From the NCBI RefSeq assembly GCF_014359955.1, contig NZ_JACIYL010000140.1, forward strand, positions 1 through 7,662: a stretch of 7,662 nt of DNA, read 5' to 3'. This DNA is from Thermogutta sp. (GTDB taxonomy: Bacteria; Planctomycetota; Planctomycetia; Pirellulales; Thermoguttaceae). The notes below the pieces were generated by a model that had not been told where the DNA came from, ran no database searches, and was given only the letters and a program-made list of their open reading frames with translations. Position numbers and translations under genes: made by a program. Positions 5,126 to 7,662 of the stretch are shown here, in pieces (position 1 is the first letter of the stretch; each line of letters opens with the position of its first letter).

Positions 5126-6085
5126 ATGTCCCAGGCTCTCCAGGTTATATCGGCCGGCATTTTGTTCGCCGACATTGCCTGCGAACCGATCGAAAGACTT
5201 CCGAAAGCCGGTGAACTCGTGCCCACTTCTCGCATTCAGCTTGGGCTGGGGGGCTGTGCCGCAAACGTGGCCGTCGATTTGCGAAAATTGGACGTCCCGG
5301 TGGGCGTGGCAGGATGTGTGGGGGAAGATTTCTTCGGCCAGTTCATTCAGGAAGCGCTCAAAAGGTCCGGTGTGGATACTGCGGGAATTCGCGCCGTACC
5401 GCAATTTGGCACGGCAGCCACTATGATTGTCAATGTGCAGGGTGAAGACCGGCGCTTCATCAGCACGCCGGGTGCAAATGTGGTTTTTCGGACCAGCGAT
5501 ATCCCAACCGTTTGGTTAGAAGGGGCTCAAGTTCTCTACATCGGCGGGTATTTGATGATGCCAGGTGTGGAAACCGATGACTTCGCCAATCTCCTGGCGA
5601 CCGCCCGCCAACGGGGCATAACAGTTGTTCTCGACGTTGTCCTCATGGAGCGCAAAGATTTTCAACCAATTTTGAAGAAAATCCTTCCCCACGTCGATTA
5701 TTTCATGCCCAATGACGACGAGGGTGAGATCATCCTCGGTGTGTCCGATCCCATCGAGCAAGCCCGTCGATTCCACGACATGGGAGCACGGAATGTCGTC
5801 ATCACGCTGGGCGAAAAAGGCTGTCTCTTTGTGGGAGAGCGGGGGAGTTTCCGAGCTGGGGTGTATCCCACAACGTTCGTTGGGGGCGCTGGCGCAGGTG
5901 ATGCCTTTGACGCGGGGTTTATCATGGGATTACTTCTCGGCGAGTCCCCCGAAGGCTGCGTGCGCTGGGGCAGTGCCCTGGGAGCCAGTTGTGTGCGGGC
6001 AATTGGAACGACCGAAGGCGTCTTCAATCGCGCCGAGGCGGAGGCGTTTCTGGCAAGTCACGAATTGGAAATCACGTCGATTTGA
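5126..6085 (+). CDS. PfkB-family (ribokinase-like) carbohydrate kinase
   Basis: This cytoplasmic kinase transfers phosphate from ATP to a sugar or sugar derivative. At 319 residues it has the usual family length. LGLGGCAANVAVDLRKL (39-55) carries the glycine pair and Asn of the first PfkB signature. VGEDFFG (65-71) and GVDTAGI (82-88) follow as in ribokinase relatives. MPNDDEGEIILG (194-205), VVITLGEKGC (224-233) and GAGAGDAFDAGF (254-265) form the nucleotide side, with Asp259 as the catalytic base. The Asp-Thr-Thr that normally precedes GAGD is replaced by Gly-Gly-Ala (253-255). The substrate cannot be assigned; fructose, ribose, a nucleoside or a sugar acid are all possible. AGGAGGAA (5111-5118) supports the ATG. 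The phosphofructokinase gene follows after 53 bp, suggesting cotranscription. Confidence 0.92.
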   Translation: MSQALQVISAGILFADIACEPIERLPKAGELVPTSRIQLGLGGCAANVAVDLRKLDVPVGVAGCVGEDFFGQFIQEALKRSGVDTAGIRAVPQFGTAATMIVNVQGEDRRFISTPGANVVFRTSDIPTVWLEGAQVLYIGGYLMMPGVETDDFANLLATARQRGITVVLDVVLMERKDFQPILKKILPHVDYFMPNDDEGEIILGVSDPIEQARRFHDMGARNVVITLGEKGCLFVGERGSFRAGVYPTTFVGGAGAGDAFDAGFIMGLLLGESPEGCVRWGSALGASCVRAIGTTEGVFNRAEAEAFLASHELEITSI

Positions 6086-6127
6086 CGCCCCCGCAACGGA
6101 ACGCTAATTCTTTGCGAAAAAACGTCT

Positions 6128-6135
6128 GGGAGGAG
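6128..6135 (+). promoter_or_regulatory. ribosome binding site fixing the phosphofructokinase start
   Basis: GGGAGGAG ends three bases before the ATG at 6139. The same frame stays open back to a GTG at 5989 inside the sugar kinase gene. This site and the family N-terminus MRIAVLCSGGDAPGMN both place the start at 6139. Confidence 0.85.
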
Positions 6136-6138
6136 ACC

Positions 6139-7128
6139 ATGCGGATTGCCGTTCTTTGCAGTGGTGGCGACGCCCCTGGCATGAATGCATGTGTGCGGGC
6201 GATCGTACGGGCAGGAATTTCAGCCGGGCACGAGGTGATTGGGATCCGTCGCGGTTATTCCGGCCTTTTGCGGGAAGAGTTCTTCCTCAACGAGCAGGGT
6301 GAGCCACGCATGTCGCTGCGGAGTGTGTCCGATATCGGCAGGCGAGGGGGAACCATTCTTCACACCAGTCGCTGCGAGGAATTCTATTCAGAGGCAGGCC
6401 AGAAAAGGGCGGCGGAGATTTTGCGGAAAAATAAGATCGATGCTCTCATCCCTATCGGTGGGGACGGCACGTTTCACGGGGCGGTCGCCCTCGCCAAACA
6501 TTGGGATGGACAGATTATCGGATGTCCCGGGACGATTGATAATGACCTCCTGGGCACGGACTACACCATCGGCTTCGCCACTGCGGTGCACACGGCCGTC
6601 GATGCGGTTGACAAACTGCGTGACACGGCGGATGCGCACGAAAGGATGTTCCTCGTGGAGGTGATGGGCCGACACAGTGGGTACATCGCTCTCTATACGG
6701 CAATCGCCGCGTCCGCGGAAATTGCATGCATCCCCGAAACTCCCACCGATGTATCCGAGATCATCCGCCAACTCCACGAACTGAAATCCCGCGGCAAGAC
6801 TTCGGTGATGATGATCGCGGCCGAGGGTGACGAGCGTGGGGGTGCCGCTGCTCTTCAAAAGGCTCTCTGTGAAAACGGATGTCCGTTCGAAACCCGCGTG
6901 CTTGCTCTCGGGCATCTCCAGCGTGGAGGAAGTCCCGTGCCCCAGGACCGTATTTTGGCCGCCCGACTGGGAGATTTCGCCGTGCGATCGATTCTGGCGG
7001 GAAAGACCGGGTGTATGGCGGGCGAACGGCAGGGGGAACTTGTTCTCGTCCCGTTTGAAGAAACGTACGCGGCGCACAAGCCGGTTCCTCAGGACCTGGT
7101 ACGTCTCCTGGAGACGCTCGCCTCCTGA
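6139..7128 (+). CDS. pfkA: ATP-dependent 6-phosphofructokinase
   Basis: The enzyme phosphorylates fructose 6-phosphate to fructose 1,6-bisphosphate, the committed step of glycolysis. It has 329 residues against about 320 in E. coli PfkA. Motifs in order are CSGGDAPGMNA (7-17), IGGDGTFHGA (106-115), PGTIDND (130-136) with catalytic Asp134, GTDYTIGFATA (139-149), RMFLVEVMGRHSGY (169-182), EGDERGG (229-235) and HLQRGGSPVPQDR (259-271). Gly110 and Gly131 sit where ATP-dependent enzymes have glycine; pyrophosphate-dependent enzymes usually have Asp and Lys there, so ATP is the expected donor. The start is fixed by GGGAGGAG just upstream. The gene is the last of a likely coaB-kinase-pfkA unit. Allosteric behaviour cannot be read from sequence. 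Confidence 0.95.
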   Translation: MRIAVLCSGGDAPGMNACVRAIVRAGISAGHEVIGIRRGYSGLLREEFFLNEQGEPRMSLRSVSDIGRRGGTILHTSRCEEFYSEAGQKRAAEILRKNKIDALIPIGGDGTFHGAVALAKHWDGQIIGCPGTIDNDLLGTDYTIGFATAVHTAVDAVDKLRDTADAHERMFLVEVMGRHSGYIALYTAIAASAEIACIPETPTDVSEIIRQLHELKSRGKTSVMMIAAEGDERGGAAALQKALCENGCPFETRVLALGHLQRGGSPVPQDRILAARLGDFAVRSILAGKTGCMAGERQGELVLVPFEETYAAHKPVPQDLVRLLETLAS

Positions 7129-7223
7129 ATCCGGTGGCTGCCGCCACGCCAGAAAAAGTTCCTCTACTGGCAGGGGCCAGCGGTGGGCATGCCCCGTCAC
7201 CTGCGCTGCGGAGGGGCGTCGCG

Positions 7224-7270
7224 AGGTTGCCCCGCTTCACGCCGACTATCCGAGCAACCTTTTACCTCTT
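7224..7270 (+). terminator. weak candidate terminator after pfkA
   Basis: AGGTTGC (7224-7230) pairs with GCAACCT (7254-7260) around a 23-base loop, followed by TTTACCTCTT. The perfect 7-bp stem and T-rich start of the tail favour a terminator; the large loop and broken tail weaken the call. The tail overlaps the stop codon of the convergent minus-strand gene. A palindrome GGGCATGCCC also lies upstream of it in the same gap. Confidence 0.3.
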
Positions 7271-7662
7271 GGCGGGAAAACGAATGAGAGTGACGCTGTA
7301 GGGTGCTACTTCGACCTTCCCCGCGTCGGGAACTTCTCTTTCCACAATGCTCACACGCGGTGGCTTTCCCGGTTCGTTGAAAAGCATCGGATCATCCCCG
7401 GCCATTTCCCATGCCCGGCCGGGCGCTTCCAGCTTGACCGCGGTGGTTTGCAGCTTTAGATGCTGCCGTTCCGCGGTCGGATTGACCACGGCAAGCACGA
7501 CCGCGTCCCTGGCATCAGTCAGGGTAGCCTGCACATCGAGGACAGAGTGGGAACAGGTGGTGGCAACGGGGATTTGCCCAAAATGTTTACGATACAGGGC
7601 GAGGACAAGCCCGGTTGTCTCGAAGCTGGCGGCCGTTTTCGTCGTCTTAATTGCTCCGATCA
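7262..7662 (-). CDS. probable GH51 alpha-L-arabinofuranosidase, C-terminal part (runs off the window)
   Basis: The minus-strand frame is open from the window edge to TAA at 7262-7264, giving the last 132 residues. It begins IGAIKTTKTAASFE and continues GLVLALYRKHFGQIPV, which fits the end of the catalytic barrel. The rest resembles the beta-sandwich C-terminal domain of GH51 arabinofuranosidases: LDVQATLTDARDAVVLAVVN, GRAWEMAGDDPMLFNEP and a closing VEVAPYSVTLIRFP. These enzymes remove arabinose side chains from hemicellulose or pectin. The catalytic residues lie outside the window, so the family call rests on the C-terminal domain pattern alone. The GTG at 7534 is internal, not a start. The gene converges on pfkA. 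Confidence 0.6.
   Translation of the reverse strand, partial: IGAIKTTKTAASFETTGLVLALYRKHFGQIPVATTCSHSVLDVQATLTDARDAVVLAVVNPTAERQHLKLQTTAVKLEAPGRAWEMAGDDPMLFNEPGKPPRVSIVEREVPDAGKVEVAPYSVTLIRFPAKR

Noticed and set aside
5989..6138. 50-residue N-terminal extension of the phosphofructokinase
   Set aside because: It overlaps the end of the sugar kinase gene in another frame. The family N-terminus and a strong ribosome site both begin at 6139.
6388..7459. Long open frames on both strands over and beyond the phosphofructokinase gene
   Set aside because: All are out-of-frame shadows of pfkA or of the minus-strand arabinofuranosidase end, with Arg/Pro/Ser-rich nonsense composition.
1..7662. Defence system, mobile element or CRISPR array
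   Set aside because: No transposase, integrase, nuclease, toxin-antitoxin pair or regularly spaced repeat is visible. The gene content is housekeeping metabolism, lipoproteins and glycosidases.

Overview
The window (about 57% G+C by eye) looks like ordinary chromosome from a planctomycete-type bacterium. The taxonomic hint is inference. It rests on a lipoprotein whose C-terminal half resembles a conserved planctomycete family as I remember it, a free-standing CoaB, secreted glycosidases beside central-metabolism genes, and small mixed-strand transcription units. A thermophilic Thermogutta-like relative would fit, but that is a guess.

Layout. Positions 1-28 hold the last codons of pntA/pntAB, followed by a 138-nt gap with two inverted repeats and then pntB (167-1549), the beta subunit of the proton-pumping NAD(P) transhydrogenase. 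A secreted TIM-barrel glycoside hydrolase of unassigned family follows (1655-2689), preceded by a hairpin that could affect its ribosome binding site. A 311-nt gene-free stretch contains GC-rich inverted repeats and leads to a His-rich lipoprotein gene (3001-3576). A perfect 11-bp terminator hairpin (3620-3650) separates that gene from a convergent 87-residue lipoprotein on the minus strand (3651-3914). A 442-nt divergent region (3915-4356) carries a candidate extended -10 promoter and a doubtful 32-codon ORF. Then come coaB (4357-5007), a PfkB-family sugar kinase (5126-6085) and an ATP-type 6-phosphofructokinase (6139-7128), all on the plus strand and probably one transcription unit. The right edge carries, on the minus strand, the C-terminal 132 residues of a probable GH51 alpha-L-arabinofuranosidase (7262 to beyond 7662), convergent with the phosphofructokinase gene.

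How the genes may work together. The two glycosidases would release sugars from polysaccharide, the PfkB kinase would phosphorylate a sugar or sugar derivative, and the phosphofructokinase would commit fructose 6-phosphate to glycolysis. Transhydrogenase balances NADH and NADPH, and CoaB makes a coenzyme A precursor. This linkage is inference from adjacency.

I found no CRISPR array, tRNA, rRNA, insertion sequence, phage gene or recognisable defence system. The less ordinary points are the PfkB kinase with a degenerate nucleotide-binding signature, the His-rich lipoprotein, the compact secreted glycoside hydrolase, the tiny convergent lipoprotein, and structured leaders ahead of several genes.
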